DNA of 64,000 bases, from the NCBI GenBank assembly GCA_947346365.1, contig CANAAV010000004.1, positions 62,001 to 126,000 of the forward strand, in the 5' to 3' direction. The translations under genes and the position numbers were made by a program. This DNA comes from an uncultured Flavonifractor sp. (GTDB taxonomy: Bacteria; Bacillota; Clostridia; Oscillospirales; Oscillospiraceae). Shown one piece after another: positions 46,503-55,177 of the stretch; the stretch's first letter is position 1; each line of letters starts with the position of its first letter. Under the pieces are notes generated by a model. That model ran no database searches. It was not told the origin of the DNA and saw only the letters and a program-made list of their open reading frames with translations.

Positions 46503-48968
46503 ATGAAACAGACACAGCGCGCAACCGCCCGCCCTTCTCCGGTCCAGGCCAGGACCCCGGTGGACCGGATTACTCCGGACCCCGCGCAGGGGCTGAGCGC
46601 AGCGCAGGTTAAGCAGCGCCAGCAGTGCGGCTGGGCCAACACTCCCGTAGATTCCCCCACCAAAAGCGTGGGGCGAATTGTACGGGAAAATGTCTGCACT
46701 TTTTTTAACTTCATTTTTCTGGTGCTGGGCGTGCTGCTGATTTTAGTGGGCTCCTTTGACGATATGCTTTTTCTGCTGATTGCCCTGGCAAATACGGTCA
46801 TCGGCATTCTTCAGCAGCTACGCAGCAAACAAACCGTCGATAAGCTCAACCTTCTGGCCGCTCCCCGGGCCAACGCCGTGCGGCAGGGCAGCGTACTCAG
46901 CGTTCCCTGCGCCCAGCTGGTGCGGGACGACGTGGTGGAGTTCACGGCCGGCGACCAAATCCCCGCCGACGCCACCGTGCTCTCCGGACAGGTGCAGGTC
47001 AACGAATCCCTCGTCACCGGCGAGGCCGACGCCATCACCAAAAGCCGGGGAGACGGGCTTTTATCCGGGGCTTTCGTCGTCTCAGGCAAGTGCCGTGCCC
47101 GGCTGGATCAAGTGGGGGCGGACTCCTACGCCGCCCGGCTGACTCTTGAGGCCAAAAAAGATGTGACTGCCGGGAAGAGCGAGATGATGTCCTCCCTGGA
47201 CAGGCTGATTCGTTTCATCGGCATGATCCTAATTCCTCTGGGCCTGGCTCTCTTTGTAAAGGAATATTACTTTTTAGAGCTGGGTATGCAGCAGGCGGTG
47301 GTCTCCACCGTGGCCGCCCTCATAGGCATGATTCCGGAAGGACTTTACCTGCTCACCAGCGTGGCTTTGACCGTCAGCGTCCTGCGCTTGGCCCAAGGTA
47401 AGGTGCTGGCCCAAGACATGAGCTGTATCGAGACCCTGGCCCGGGTGGATGTGCTCTGCGTAGACAAAACCGGCACCATCACCGAGCCTCAAATGCAGGT
47501 GGGAGAAACCGTCCTGCTGGATGAGGCCCGTTTTTCCGAAACGGCGGTCACCGATGCGCTCAACGCTTTTTACAAAGTGATGGACGCCGACAACGACACG
47601 GCGCGGGCCATGCAGGAACGCTTTCACGGCGTATCTGTCTGGCATGCCTCCCACACGGTCCCCTTTTCTTCCGCTGCCAAATGGAGCGCCGCGGTTTTCC
47701 CGGGACATGGAGCCTTTGTCGTAGGCGCCCCGGAATTTATCCTGGGAAACCGGTATGCACAGATAAAGGATCAGGTGGAGCCCCACTCTGCCAAGGGCTA
47801 CCGTGTGCTCCTGCTGGCGTCCTACGACGGCATCCCAGACCAAAAGAGCCTGATTCCCCACCAGGTCTCCCCTATGGCTCTGATTCTGCTGTCTAACCGG
47901 GTGCGCCCCGCCGCCCCTAAGACCTTTCGCTACTTTGCCGAGCAAGGGGTGGCGGTAAAGGTCATCTCCGGCGACAATCCCGTCACCGTGTCTGAGGTGG
48001 CCCGCCAGGCGGGCATACCGGGGGCGGAACGGTATATTGACGCCACCGCCCTTAAAAATGACGGCGAGCTGGAGCGGGCTGTGGAAAAATACACCGTATT
48101 CGGCCGCGTAACCCCCGGACAAAAGCGAAAATTGATTCGGGCCCTCCAGCGCGCGGGGCATACTGTCGCGATGACCGGCGACGGCGTCAACGACGTGCTG
48201 GCCCTGAAGGATGCCGACTGCGGCATTGCCATGGCCTCCGGTTCCGACGCCGCCTGCCACGCAGCCCAACTGGTGCTGCTCAGCTCTGACTTTTCCGCCA
48301 TGCCCAAGGTGGTGGCGGAGGGCCGGCGAGTCATCAACAATATCCAGCGGGCGGCGGCCCTCTTTTTAGTAAAAAACATCTTCTCCTTTTTCCTGTCCAT
48401 CCTCTCTCTCTTCGCCAGCTTCCCCTACCCCGTGACCCCCTTGCAGCTGTCTATGCTCAGCGCCCTGACCATCGGAGTCCCCTCCTTCTTCTTGGCGCTG
48501 GAGCCCAACTACAGCATGGTCAAGGGCAGGTTTTTGGGCAATGTCTTCCGCCGGGCCCTTCCGGGGGGCATCGCAGATCTGCTGATTGTGCTGGGGCTGG
48601 AGGTCTTTTATTGGGCCTTCGCTTTCTCTACGGAAGAGCTGTCCACCATGGCCGCCATTAGCCTGCTTTTTATCGGCCTTCTGGTGCTCTATCAGGTGTG
48701 CAAACCTTTTAACTGGATGCACCGGGTAGTGTGGGGCGCCATGGCGGGCTCCAGCGCGGTGACCGTCCTGTTTTTCGGCGCCGGCTTCGGCCTAAACCCT
48801 CTGAGCTTGCAGGCGTTTCTCATCCTGCTGGCCTTCTTAGGCCTGTGCTTCCCTGTGATGCAGATGATGCTGTTTTTCTTCGAGCGGGGAACCTCTCTGC
48901 TGGACCGGCGCAGAAATCCCCGGGGGCACAGACAGAAGACCGTCCGGCGCCGCCAAGCCCAGAAGTAG
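46503..48968 (+). CDS. Cation-translocating P-type ATPase (CtpE/MgtA-like)
   Basis: 821-residue ion pump. The phosphorylation motif CVDKTGTIT is near residue 328, the actuator motif is ESLVTGEAD, and the hinge motif is TGDGVNDVLALKDAD. Helix M4 has GMIPEGL, as in calcium and cation pumps of the CtpE type rather than heavy-metal pumps (no CPC). Ten membrane helices are expected. The ATG at 46503 (MKQTQRAT) is preceded by GAGGCGAAATT; the ATG at 46470 lacks a ribosome site. The transported ion, probably calcium, is inferred. A strong terminator follows. Confidence 0.92.
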   Translation: MKQTQRATARPSPVQARTPVDRITPDPAQGLSAAQVKQRQQCGWANTPVDSPTKSVGRIVRENVCTFFNFIFLVLGVLLILVGSFDDMLFLLIALANTVIGILQQLRSKQTVDKLNLLAAPRANAVRQGSVLSVPCAQLVRDDVVEFTAGDQIPADATVLSGQVQVNESLVTGEADAITKSRGDGLLSGAFVVSGKCRARLDQVGADSYAARLTLEAKKDVTAGKSEMMSSLDRLIRFIGMILIPLGLALFVKEYYFLELGMQQAVVSTVAALIGMIPEGLYLLTSVALTVSVLRLAQGKVLAQDMSCIETLARVDVLCVDKTGTITEPQMQVGETVLLDEARFSETAVTDALNAFYKVMDADNDTARAMQERFHGVSVWHASHTVPFSSAAKWSAAVFPGHGAFVVGAPEFILGNRYAQIKDQVEPHSAKGYRVLLLASYDGIPDQKSLIPHQVSPMALILLSNRVRPAAPKTFRYFAEQGVAVKVISGDNPVTVSEVARQAGIPGAERYIDATALKNDGELERAVEKYTVFGRVTPGQKRKLIRALQRAGHTVAMTGDGVNDVLALKDADCGIAMASGSDAACHAAQLVLLSSDFSAMPKVVAEGRRVINNIQRAAALFLVKNIFSFFLSILSLFASFPYPVTPLQLSMLSALTIGVPSFFLALEPNYSMVKGRFLGNVFRRALPGGIADLLIVLGLEVFYWAFAFSTEELSTMAAISLLFIGLLVLYQVCKPFNWMHRVVWGAMAGSSAVTVLFFGAGFGLNPLSLQAFLILLAFLGLCFPVMQMMLFFFERGTSLLDRRRNPRGHRQKTVRRRQAQK

Positions 48969-49005
48969 CCGCCGCAAAACTGGTCCGGCCCGTTTAAAAC
49001 CTTTT

Positions 49006-49037
49006 ATCCCGGCGTTTTCCCAGGAAAACGCCGGGAT
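49006..49037 (+). terminator. Terminator of the P-type ATPase gene
   Basis: A 15-bp inverted repeat (arms 49006-49020 and 49023-49037, core CCCGGCGTTTTCC) followed by GTGTTTTGCT. Confidence 0.85.
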
Positions 49038-49091
49038 GTGTTTTGCTCTCTTCTCACTCTTCCGGTTTTATCGAAAAACAATAAAAAAGAA

Positions 49092-49120
49092 TTGACAAAC
49101 AATATATCAAGTGCTACCAT
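49092..49120 (+). promoter_or_regulatory. Promoter of the DUF2975-XRE operon
   Basis: TTGACA (49092-49097), 17 bp, TACCAT (49115-49120) on the plus strand, 22 bp before the start codon. The XRE protein of the operon may act here. Confidence 0.65.
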
Positions 49121-49141
49121 ATATCCAAAGGAGGGCATGTG

Positions 49142-49729
49142 ATGGAACAGATGAACGTACAAAAGCTGGCTCAAATTCTGAAAATCTTAGTGACGATTCT
49201 CTTCTTCTGTAATTTAGCGGCACTGCTGGCAGTGCCGTTGCTGGTAACTATGCCTCCCTGGAGCATTCTCCGCACCGTGATAGACGATTTGGCCCTGGCT
49301 GTGGGATTCCGCCAGCCCTCCGATCTAAATTTTCCGTTTCTTCTGCTGTTTTTCCTCTCCTGGTATGCTGTTTGGACCGAAGCGTACACGGCGGTGCTCT
49401 GTTTATTTCTCTTCTTCTGCGGCGTATGCACAGCGGTCATTCTCTGGCAGGCCCGGCGAGTACTGGACACCATTGTCCGCCGCAGCCCCTTCTGCCAGGA
49501 AAACGGCTCCAGCATGGGCCGAGCGGCAGTCTGCTGTTTTTCCATATCCGGGGCGGCGCTGGCCCGGATGTGCTGGGGCTTTTGGTATTACTGCTCCATC
49601 CAACCGCTGTTTACTTATAACGCGCTGTTTGTCCCTGTGTTTCTCATGGCGGGCCTTTTGTGCCTGGTCATGTCCGCCCTGTTTCGCCAAGCGGCACAGC
49701 TCAAAGCGGAACAGGATCTGACCATATAG
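49142..49729 (+). CDS. DUF2975 membrane protein
   Basis: 195 residues with four hydrophobic helices (about 10-32, 60-85, 115-145 and 155-180). The block ARRVLDTIVRRSPFCQENG in the middle loop is the signature of the DUF2975 family, which is almost always followed by a small XRE regulator, as here. The ATG at 49142 has GGAGG 7 nt upstream and is preferred over the GTG at 49139. Function of the family is unknown; the arrangement suggests a membrane protein that controls, or is controlled by, the DNA-binding partner. Confidence 0.9.
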   Translation: MEQMNVQKLAQILKILVTILFFCNLAALLAVPLLVTMPPWSILRTVIDDLALAVGFRQPSDLNFPFLLLFFLSWYAVWTEAYTAVLCLFLFFCGVCTAVILWQARRVLDTIVRRSPFCQENGSSMGRAAVCCFSISGAALARMCWGFWYYCSIQPLFTYNALFVPVFLMAGLLCLVMSALFRQAAQLKAEQDLTI

Positions 49730-49741
49730 GAGGGCGCGCCT

Positions 49742-49981
49742 ATGGCAATCGTGGTCAATCTGGACGTTATGATGGCAAAGCGGAAGATTGGGCTGGGCGA
49801 GCTGGCTCAAAAGGTAGACCTAACCCTGGCCAACCTGTCCATCCTGAAAAACAACCACGCCAAGGCCGTCCGCTTCACCACTTTGGAGGCGATCTGCAAG
49901 GCTCTGGAGTGCCAGCCGGGAGACATCCTGGAATATGTGCCCGATTCCCCCAGACAGCCGCATGCGGAAGGAGTGCCTTAA
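49742..49981 (+). CDS. XRE family helix-turn-helix regulator (YozG-like)
   Basis: 79-residue DNA-binding protein, essentially only a Cro/CI-type helix-turn-helix (KRKIGLGELAQKVDLTLANLS then LEAICKALECQPGDIL). It begins 12 bp after the DUF2975 stop behind AGGAGGGCGCGCCT. Small regulators of this type paired with DUF2975 are common in Firmicutes. Probable autoregulator of the operon; target sites are not visible. Confidence 0.92.
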   Translation: MAIVVNLDVMMAKRKIGLGELAQKVDLTLANLSILKNNHAKAVRFTTLEAICKALECQPGDILEYVPDSPRQPHAEGVP

Positions 49982-50043
49982 ACAACCGCGTATTTATGAC
50001 TCAACGCCGCACACAGCGAATATAGCTCATAGGAGGAAGCCTT

Positions 50044-50607
50044 ATGCAAGAACATACTCTTCACACCTCGACCGCCGCCCGGTTCGGCTGGTTTGCCGCA
50101 GGGCATTTCCTGCTGTCTATCTGCGTGTGCAGCGCAGCCTGGCTGCTCCTGCTGGTTACGGCGCAGCTGAGTGAGACATGGGGCAAAGTCCTGCTAGGCG
50201 CTGCCGCAGTGCTGGCCGTGGGCGCATACTTCCCAGTGGGGGCCTTCACCGCCGCCCGACGGCGCTGGACCCTCCCCGCCGCCCGCTGGGATGCGGCGCT
50301 GTCCGTCCTGCTGCCCACTCTGGTGGCCTGGACTTGGGAAGGAATTGTAATCTTTTCCATTTTGCACGCAGACGCCTCTTTTTGGGCTTCTCTGGCAATC
50401 ACGCTGGTTTACCTGGCCCTGTTTTTGGCCACGCCCTCAGTCATTTTTGTCTTTTTCTGTTTCATTGGTCTGGACCTGGGATGGCAGGGCAACTTCTCCT
50501 TTTGGGTCATCGCGGTCCTGGCCGGTCTGCTGCCTCCGCTGCTCTTCGCCGCCGGAAGTTTCTGGCAGGCGGGGCGGACCGCGCCGCCGGAGGAGGCGCA
50601 GAAATGA
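50044..50607 (+). CDS. Membrane protein, unknown function
   Basis: 187 residues with about five hydrophobic helices and a short polar C-terminus. I do not recognise the family. The gene has a good ribosome site (AGGAGGAAGCCTT) and sits 62 bp after the XRE gene on the same strand, so it is probably the third member of that operon. Conserved-looking aromatic motifs (TWEGIVIFSILHADASFW) lie in an outer loop. Confidence 0.75.
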   Translation: MQEHTLHTSTAARFGWFAAGHFLLSICVCSAAWLLLLVTAQLSETWGKVLLGAAAVLAVGAYFPVGAFTAARRRWTLPAARWDAALSVLLPTLVAWTWEGIVIFSILHADASFWASLAITLVYLALFLATPSVIFVFFCFIGLDLGWQGNFSFWVIAVLAGLLPPLLFAAGSFWQAGRTAPPEEAQK

Positions 50608-50703
50608 GGTATTGAAAGCTGCCAGCCCAAGTATGGACATGCCTGCCGCTGCCCGACAGGCGGGAATTTCACTTTATCCGAGCCATTTCGGCAATAGCAA
50701 AGA

Positions 50704-50733
50704 GCCCCTTTGAACGTCAAGTTTCAAAGGGGC
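50704..50733 (-). terminator. Terminator of spoVT
   Basis: An 11-bp inverted repeat (arms 50704-50714 and 50723-50733, GCCCCTTTGAA) with an 8-nt loop and TCTTTG after the stem on the minus strand. It also faces the plus-strand operon that ends at 50607. Confidence 0.75.
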
Positions 50734-50746
50734 CCTCCTTTTGCCG

Positions 50747-51289
50747 TCAGGCCTCCATATGGCGGCCTAAAAATCCCGCGATGGTCTGTACCAGCTTATA
50801 GTCTGTTTCGCCGCTTTTTGCCTCCCCGTCGCTGCTGACAAAAAGCACACAGCCCAGCACATCTCCTTCGGAGAGGATAGGCGCGGCGCAGGAGACGAAA
50901 TATTTTTCATTCTCCTCGCATACCGCCAGCGGGGTATCCCCGCTCTTATGCTGATAAATTTGACGGCCTTCCATAATCTGCTCCAGCTCAGAGGATATCC
51001 GCTTATCCGCCAGCTCCCGCCGCGGGGTTCCCGCCACGGCAATACAGGCATCCCTGTCGGTAATCACCGCGATTTCCCCGGTCGTTTTGTTCAGCGTCTC
51101 ACACATCTGCCCGGCAAAATCCCCCAGGCCGCCCATCAGAGAATACTTTTTAAAAATAACGCCGCCGTCCTTGTCGGTGTAAATCTCCAACGGGTCGCCC
51201 TCACGGATGCGCATAGTCCTTCGGATCTCCTTGGGGATGACTACGCGTCCCAGGTCGTCAATACGGCGCACAATACCAGTTGCTTTCAT
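50747..51289 (-). CDS. spoVT: Stage V sporulation protein T
   Basis: Forespore transcription regulator. The 180-residue protein has an N-terminal AbrB-type swapped-hairpin DNA-binding domain (MKATGIVRRIDDLGRVVIPKEIRRTMRIREGD split over residues 1-32) and a C-terminal GAF-like domain (about 55-178). Both the length and the sequence are typical of SpoVT rather than AbrB. The ATG has GGAGGAG upstream. A sigma-G-like promoter at 51327-51355 supports forespore expression. It marks the organism as a spore former, at least by ancestry. Assignment is secure. Confidence 0.97.
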   Translation of the reverse strand: MKATGIVRRIDDLGRVVIPKEIRRTMRIREGDPLEIYTDKDGGVIFKKYSLMGGLGDFAGQMCETLNKTTGEIAVITDRDACIAVAGTPRRELADKRISSELEQIMEGRQIYQHKSGDTPLAVCEENEKYFVSCAAPILSEGDVLGCVLFVSSDGEAKSGETDYKLVQTIAGFLGRHMEA

Positions 51290-51326
51290 ATATAAACTCC
51301 TCCTGCGGTTTCAAGGTTGCAGGACT

Positions 51327-51355
51327 TAGTATCCGCAGGTTTCATTTGCCTATGC
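51327..51355 (-). promoter_or_regulatory. Sigma-G-like promoter of spoVT
   Basis: On the minus strand GCATA (51351-51355) and GATACTA (51327-51333) are 17 bp apart, close to the forespore sigma-G/sigma-F pattern (GHATR, CATWHTA). In B. subtilis spoVT is transcribed by sigma-G. Confidence 0.55.
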
Positions 51356-51451
51356 AATTTGAGCGCCTGGTTTCATTTGGAAGACAAAATGTATTCCCCT
51401 TCCGCTTCCGCCGCTCGGGCATCTCTCTCGAGAAGTCTTGGCGCTCTTCCG

Positions 51452-51491
51452 CCACATTTTTATTGACTGCTCAATAAAAATGTGGTATTCT
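51452..51491 (+). promoter_or_regulatory. Promoter with an overlapping 15-bp dyad operator before the MarR-like gene
   Basis: TTGACT (51463-51468), 17 bp, TATTCT (51486-51491). A perfect inverted repeat (arms CCACATTTTTATTGA at 51452-51466 and its complement at 51471-51485, 4-bp centre) covers the -35 and the spacer. A dimeric MarR-like protein bound here would block its own promoter. Confidence 0.75.
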
Positions 51492-51518
51492 CTTTTCCGG
51501 CAAAAGGAGGAACCGTCC

Positions 51519-51968
51519 ATGGAAAAAAGCCGTTTTGAACAGTTTGTGGGCCTGACAAACCGCGCCGCCAAAGCCATACAGCGGATAAAATCGGTTAAGA
51601 TGAAAAAATACGCCCTGTCCGGCGCGCATACCACCTGCCTTTGCAGGCTGGTGGAGGCGGGAGAAGACGGATTGACCCAAACCCGCCTGATTCAGCTGGA
51701 GGGAATGGACCGGGCTCAAATCTCCCGGGTGCTGGGGGATCTACAGCGGCGTGGCTACGTAGTCCCAGCTCAGCAGGAGGGACGGTACAAAAAACGCTAT
51801 CTCCTCACTCCCGCCGGCCGGGCGGCGGCGGACGAAATACAGTCCATCATCCTATCCATCAACCGCTTTGTCAGCGAACAGATTCCCCAAACAGATATCG
51901 ACATATTCTACCGCACACTGACTGCCATCGCCGATAATCTGGATCGGGCGGCGGCGGAATACTGCTGA
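51519..51968 (+). CDS. MarR family transcription regulator
   Basis: 149 residues with a winged helix: helices around RLIQLEGMDRAQISRVLGDLQRRGYV form the helix-turn-helix and QQEGRYKKRYLLTPAGRAA the wing. The start ATG at 51519 has AAAGGAGG 8 nt upstream. It begins 27 bp after the -10 of a promoter overlapped by a perfect dyad, so autoregulation is likely. The next genes are an iron alcohol dehydrogenase and an aldehyde dehydrogenase, which are its probable targets; an aldehyde or fatty compound may be the inducer (inference). Confidence 0.9.
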   Translation: MEKSRFEQFVGLTNRAAKAIQRIKSVKMKKYALSGAHTTCLCRLVEAGEDGLTQTRLIQLEGMDRAQISRVLGDLQRRGYVVPAQQEGRYKKRYLLTPAGRAAADEIQSIILSINRFVSEQIPQTDIDIFYRTLTAIADNLDRAAAEYC

Positions 51969-52017
51969 CACCTCAATAACTCAGACCGCTTTCACGTAAC
52001 GAGGAGGCTGATAAGAA

Positions 52018-53295
52018 ATGACTCCAATTAAAACCCTCTATTGCAGGACCTTCCAGCTGGCCTTCCGGCTGGCCCTGCCCCTGCTCCCCTACCGGGAACC
52101 GGAACCGCTCTGCAGCATTACCGCTATCCCTCCCCTGCTGCAGGATAAGCAGATTCACAGCGTCCTGCTGGTCACAGACCACGCCCTTCGCTCCCTGGGT
52201 GTTACCGCCCCGCTGGAACAAACCCTGGAGCAGGCCGGCGTCCACTGCGCCGTCTATGACGGCGTCGTTCCCAACCCCACCATTCAAAATGTGGAAGAGG
52301 CACGCCAGCGCTATTTACAATCCGGTGCCCAAGCCATCATCGCTCTGGGAGGCGGCTCCGCCATGGACTGCGCCAAAGGGGTAGGGGCCCGGATCGCACG
52401 GCCCCGCAAGCCGGTGCGGAAGATGAAGGGGCTGCTAAAGATCCTGCGCGCCACGCCGCTGACCATAGCCATCCCGACCACCGCCGGAACAGGGAGTGAG
52501 GCCACCCTGGCAGCCGTTATCACCGACCCGCAGTCGCGGCACAAGTACCCCATCAATGACTTTGCCCTGATTCCCGACTATGCGGTTCTGGACCCGGCAA
52601 TCACCTTAGGCCTTCCTCCTTTCGTCACCGCCACTACCGGCATGGACGCCCTCACTCACGCCGTTGAGGCCTATATTGGCGGCTCCACCACCAAGCTGAC
52701 CCGGCGGATGTCTGAACAGGCCGCCCGCCTGATTGTGCAATACCTGCCCAAGGCCTATACCGATGGCAGCAACCTGGCCGCCCGGCAGGCCATGCTCCAG
52801 GCCGCCTACTGCGCTGGGGTGGCGTTCACCCGCTCCTATGTGGGCTATGTCCACGGGGTGGCCCACTCCCTGGGTGGGCAGTACGGCGTTCCCCACGGAC
52901 TCGCTAACGCGGTTATTCTGCCCTACTTTCTGGAGGAATACGGCCCCGCATGCTGGGAAAAATTGGGCAACCTGGCCAAAGCATCCGGGCTGGCTCAATC
53001 CTCCAGCAGCAGTGAGCACGCCGCCAAGGCCTTCATCGCCTGGATCCGTCAGGCCAACCGCTCCATGGGCATCCCGGAATCCATCCCGGAAATCCGTGCT
53101 GAGGACATTCCCCAGATGGCCCGCCATGCCGATCAGGAGAGCAATCCCCTCTACCCCGTGCCCAAGCTGATGGACCAAACAGAGCTGGAGGGCATCTATC
53201 ATAAACTTATGCCAAAGGAGGCCGCTCAATGGATATCCAAGCCATCGCCGGCGCCCAGCGGGACTATTTCCAGACCGGAGCCACACTCGGCCTGA
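52018..53295 (+). CDS. Iron-containing alcohol dehydrogenase
   Basis: 425-residue group III alcohol dehydrogenase. The NAD(P)-binding motif GGGSAMDCAKG is near residue 113, and the TTAGTGSEAT block follows. The metal site is made of the Asp in the segment before GMDALTHAVEAY together with the histidines of VHGVAHSLGGQYGVPHGLANA. It probably interconverts an alcohol and its aldehyde. Family members usually end near MPKEAAQ; here about 20 more residues are encoded in a 67-nt overlap with the aldehyde dehydrogenase gene. Start ATG behind GAGGAGGCTGATAAGAA. Substrate unknown. Confidence 0.94.
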   Translation: MTPIKTLYCRTFQLAFRLALPLLPYREPEPLCSITAIPPLLQDKQIHSVLLVTDHALRSLGVTAPLEQTLEQAGVHCAVYDGVVPNPTIQNVEEARQRYLQSGAQAIIALGGGSAMDCAKGVGARIARPRKPVRKMKGLLKILRATPLTIAIPTTAGTGSEATLAAVITDPQSRHKYPINDFALIPDYAVLDPAITLGLPPFVTATTGMDALTHAVEAYIGGSTTKLTRRMSEQAARLIVQYLPKAYTDGSNLAARQAMLQAAYCAGVAFTRSYVGYVHGVAHSLGGQYGVPHGLANAVILPYFLEEYGPACWEKLGNLAKASGLAQSSSSSEHAAKAFIAWIRQANRSMGIPESIPEIRAEDIPQMARHADQESNPLYPVPKLMDQTELEGIYHKLMPKEAAQWISKPSPAPSGTISRPEPHSA

Positions 53296-54599
53296 ACGCC
53301 CGCCGGACTGCCTTACGCACACTAAAGCAGGCTGTCCTGGCCCGGGAAGCAGATATCAACGCCGCCCTGGCCGCCGACCTGAATAAGTCCCCTGTGGAGA
53401 GCTACATGTGCGAAGTGGGCATGACCCTGGCCGAGCTATCCTATACGGAAAAGCACCTGGCCGGCTGGATGCGGGACAGGCGGCGGCTCACTCCCCTGGC
53501 CCAGTTTCACGCCAAGAGCTTTACCGTCTGCCAGCCTTACGGGGTGGTCTTGATCATGTCGCCCTGGAACTACCCCTTTATGCTCACTCTGTCCCCCCTG
53601 GCGGGCGCTCTTGCCGCCGGAAACTGCTGCGTTGTCAAACCCTCGGCCTACTCTCCCGCTACCTCTGCAGTCATCCGGGATATTCTCTCGGACTGTTTTC
53701 CGCCGGAGCTGGTCTTTGTTGTGGAGGGCGGCAGGGCGGAGAACCAGGCCCTGCTGGACCAGAGCTTTGACTATATCTTTTTCACCGGCGGCGTAGCGGT
53801 CGGGCGCGAGGTCATGACCAAGGCTGCGAAGCACCTCACCCCCGTCACCCTGGAGCTGGGCGGCAAAAGCCCCTGCGTGGTGGACGCCACCGCCAAACTG
53901 GATTTAGCCGCCAAACGCCTGGTCTTTGGCAAGCTGCTCAACTGTGGGCAAACCTGTGTGGCCCCGGACTATCTGCTGATCGACCAGCGTGTCAAGGACG
54001 AGTTTTTATCCTATGTAAAAAAATGGATTTCCGCCATGTACGGAGAAAATCCCCTGGACAATGGAGGATATGTCCGCATGGTCAATCGGAAGCACTTTGA
54101 CCGTGTGACGGGGCTCATTGAACCCAGCAAGGTGGTCTTCGGCGGGAAATCCGACCCGGAGACCCTGAAAATTCAGCCCACGATTCTGGATAACCTATCT
54201 CCCGATGATCCGGTGATGCAGGAGGAGATTTTCGGTCCCCTTCTGCCCGTCCTTACCTTCGAGCATGTGCAGGAGGCCTTGGATTTTATCAACAGCCGCC
54301 CCCATCCCCTGGCCCTTTACCTGTTCTCCCAGGACAAAAGTGTCCAGACGCTTTTTCTGCGCCGCGCCGCCTTTGGCGGCGGATGCATCAACGACACCAT
54401 CATCCACCTGGCCACCAGCCGCATGGGCTTTGGCGGCGTGGGAAGCAGCGGTATGGGCAGCTACCATGGGAAGGAGAGCTTTGATACCTTTTCCCACCGG
54501 AAGAGCATTGTAAAAAAATATACCTGGATGGACATGCCCGTCCGGTATGCCCCCTACACTCCGCTGAAAGGCAGACTGCTGCGTCTGTTTCTGCGGTAG
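53229..54599 (+). CDS. Aldehyde dehydrogenase (AldH/YwdH-like)
   Basis: 456-residue NAD(P)-dependent aldehyde dehydrogenase of the short class 3-like type that acts on fatty or aromatic aldehydes. The active-site residues are Asn114 (SPWNYPF), Glu209 (LELGGKSP) and Cys243 (NCGQTCVAPDY). A C-terminal hydrophobic/basic end (RYAPYTPLKGRLLRLF) resembles the membrane-binding tail of fatty aldehyde dehydrogenases. The ATG at 53229 has AAAGGAGG 7 nt upstream and is inside the alcohol dehydrogenase gene. The pair would carry an alcohol to a carboxylic acid. Confidence 0.95.
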   Translation: MDIQAIAGAQRDYFQTGATLGLNARRTALRTLKQAVLAREADINAALAADLNKSPVESYMCEVGMTLAELSYTEKHLAGWMRDRRRLTPLAQFHAKSFTVCQPYGVVLIMSPWNYPFMLTLSPLAGALAAGNCCVVKPSAYSPATSAVIRDILSDCFPPELVFVVEGGRAENQALLDQSFDYIFFTGGVAVGREVMTKAAKHLTPVTLELGGKSPCVVDATAKLDLAAKRLVFGKLLNCGQTCVAPDYLLIDQRVKDEFLSYVKKWISAMYGENPLDNGGYVRMVNRKHFDRVTGLIEPSKVVFGGKSDPETLKIQPTILDNLSPDDPVMQEEIFGPLLPVLTFEHVQEALDFINSRPHPLALYLFSQDKSVQTLFLRRAAFGGGCINDTIIHLATSRMGFGGVGSSGMGSYHGKESFDTFSHRKSIVKKYTWMDMPVRYAPYTPLKGRLLRLFLR

Positions 54600-54618
54600 G
54601 ACAGATATCTCTATAAAA

Positions 54619-54663
54619 ACAGCCCGGAACAGAACATGAATGACACGCTCTGTTCCGGGCTGT
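54619..54663. terminator. Bidirectional terminator between convergent operons
   Basis: A 15-bp perfect inverted repeat (arms 54619-54633 and 54649-54663) between the aldehyde dehydrogenase (plus) and the coiled-coil gene (minus), with a TTTTT run on the minus-strand side. Confidence 0.88.
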
Positions 54664-54670
54664 CCGCCGT

Positions 54671-55177
54671 CTACTGGTCCGCCGGAATATCGAACGGCTG
54701 CCGCCCCGCCTGAGCCGCACCGCCCGCCAGCGCCCGAAAACGGGCGCGGGATTTCTTAATCTCATCATACGCCTCGCTGACCGCCTCCTCCGTGCGGCGC
54801 AGGGCGTCCTCACAGTACTCATTGGCCGCCCGGCGCAGCTCCCGGCTGCGCTCCTCGGCGGTGCGCAGGAGCTCATTTCCCTTCTGCTTAGCCTGGGCCA
54901 GCAACTCATCCTCCGCCAAAATCTGCTTAGCCTGATCTTCTGCCTGCTTGCGGATCAGCTCCCCCTCCCGCTTAGCGGAGGCGATATACTCCGCCCGGGC
55001 GGCAATGAGCTTTTTCGCCTCCGAGAGCTCCATGGGAAACTGGCCCCGAATTTCATCCAGCAGGTCCAGCGCCTTGTCCCGCTCAATAATGCATTTGTCG
55101 CTGGTCAGGGGCATACTCTTGGCCTCGTCGATCATATCGAAGAGCATGTCCAATAATTCTTCTACGCCAGTCGCCAT
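54671..55177 (-). CDS. Coiled-coil protein (DivIVA / ATPase subunit-like)
   Basis: 168 residues, almost all helical and charged between about 55 and 150 (Ala/Glu/Lys/Arg-rich heptads such as KQAEDQAKQILAEDELLAQAKQK). Such proteins are often annotated as ATP synthase subunit B/H-like, but there is no membrane anchor and no ATPase gene nearby. It occurs next to coaD and rsmD in related Clostridia as far as I recall. The ATG overlaps the coaD stop by one base (TGATG), so it is co-translated. Function unknown; a scaffolding role is plausible. Confidence 0.8.
   Translation of the reverse strand: MATGVEELLDMLFDMIDEAKSMPLTSDKCIIERDKALDLLDEIRGQFPMELSEAKKLIAARAEYIASAKREGELIRKQAEDQAKQILAEDELLAQAKQKGNELLRTAEERSRELRRAANEYCEDALRRTEEAVSEAYDEIKKSRARFRALAGGAAQAGRQPFDIPADQ

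Noticed and set aside
46307..46807. N-terminal extension of the small membrane protein to 265 residues
   Set aside because: No ribosome site for the long form, whereas the internal ATG at 46306 has a perfect one. The extension also covers the promoter and start of the P-type ATPase on the other strand.
54671..55177. V-type or F-type ATPase subunit
   Set aside because: Only coiled-coil similarity; no membrane anchor and no other ATPase genes around it.
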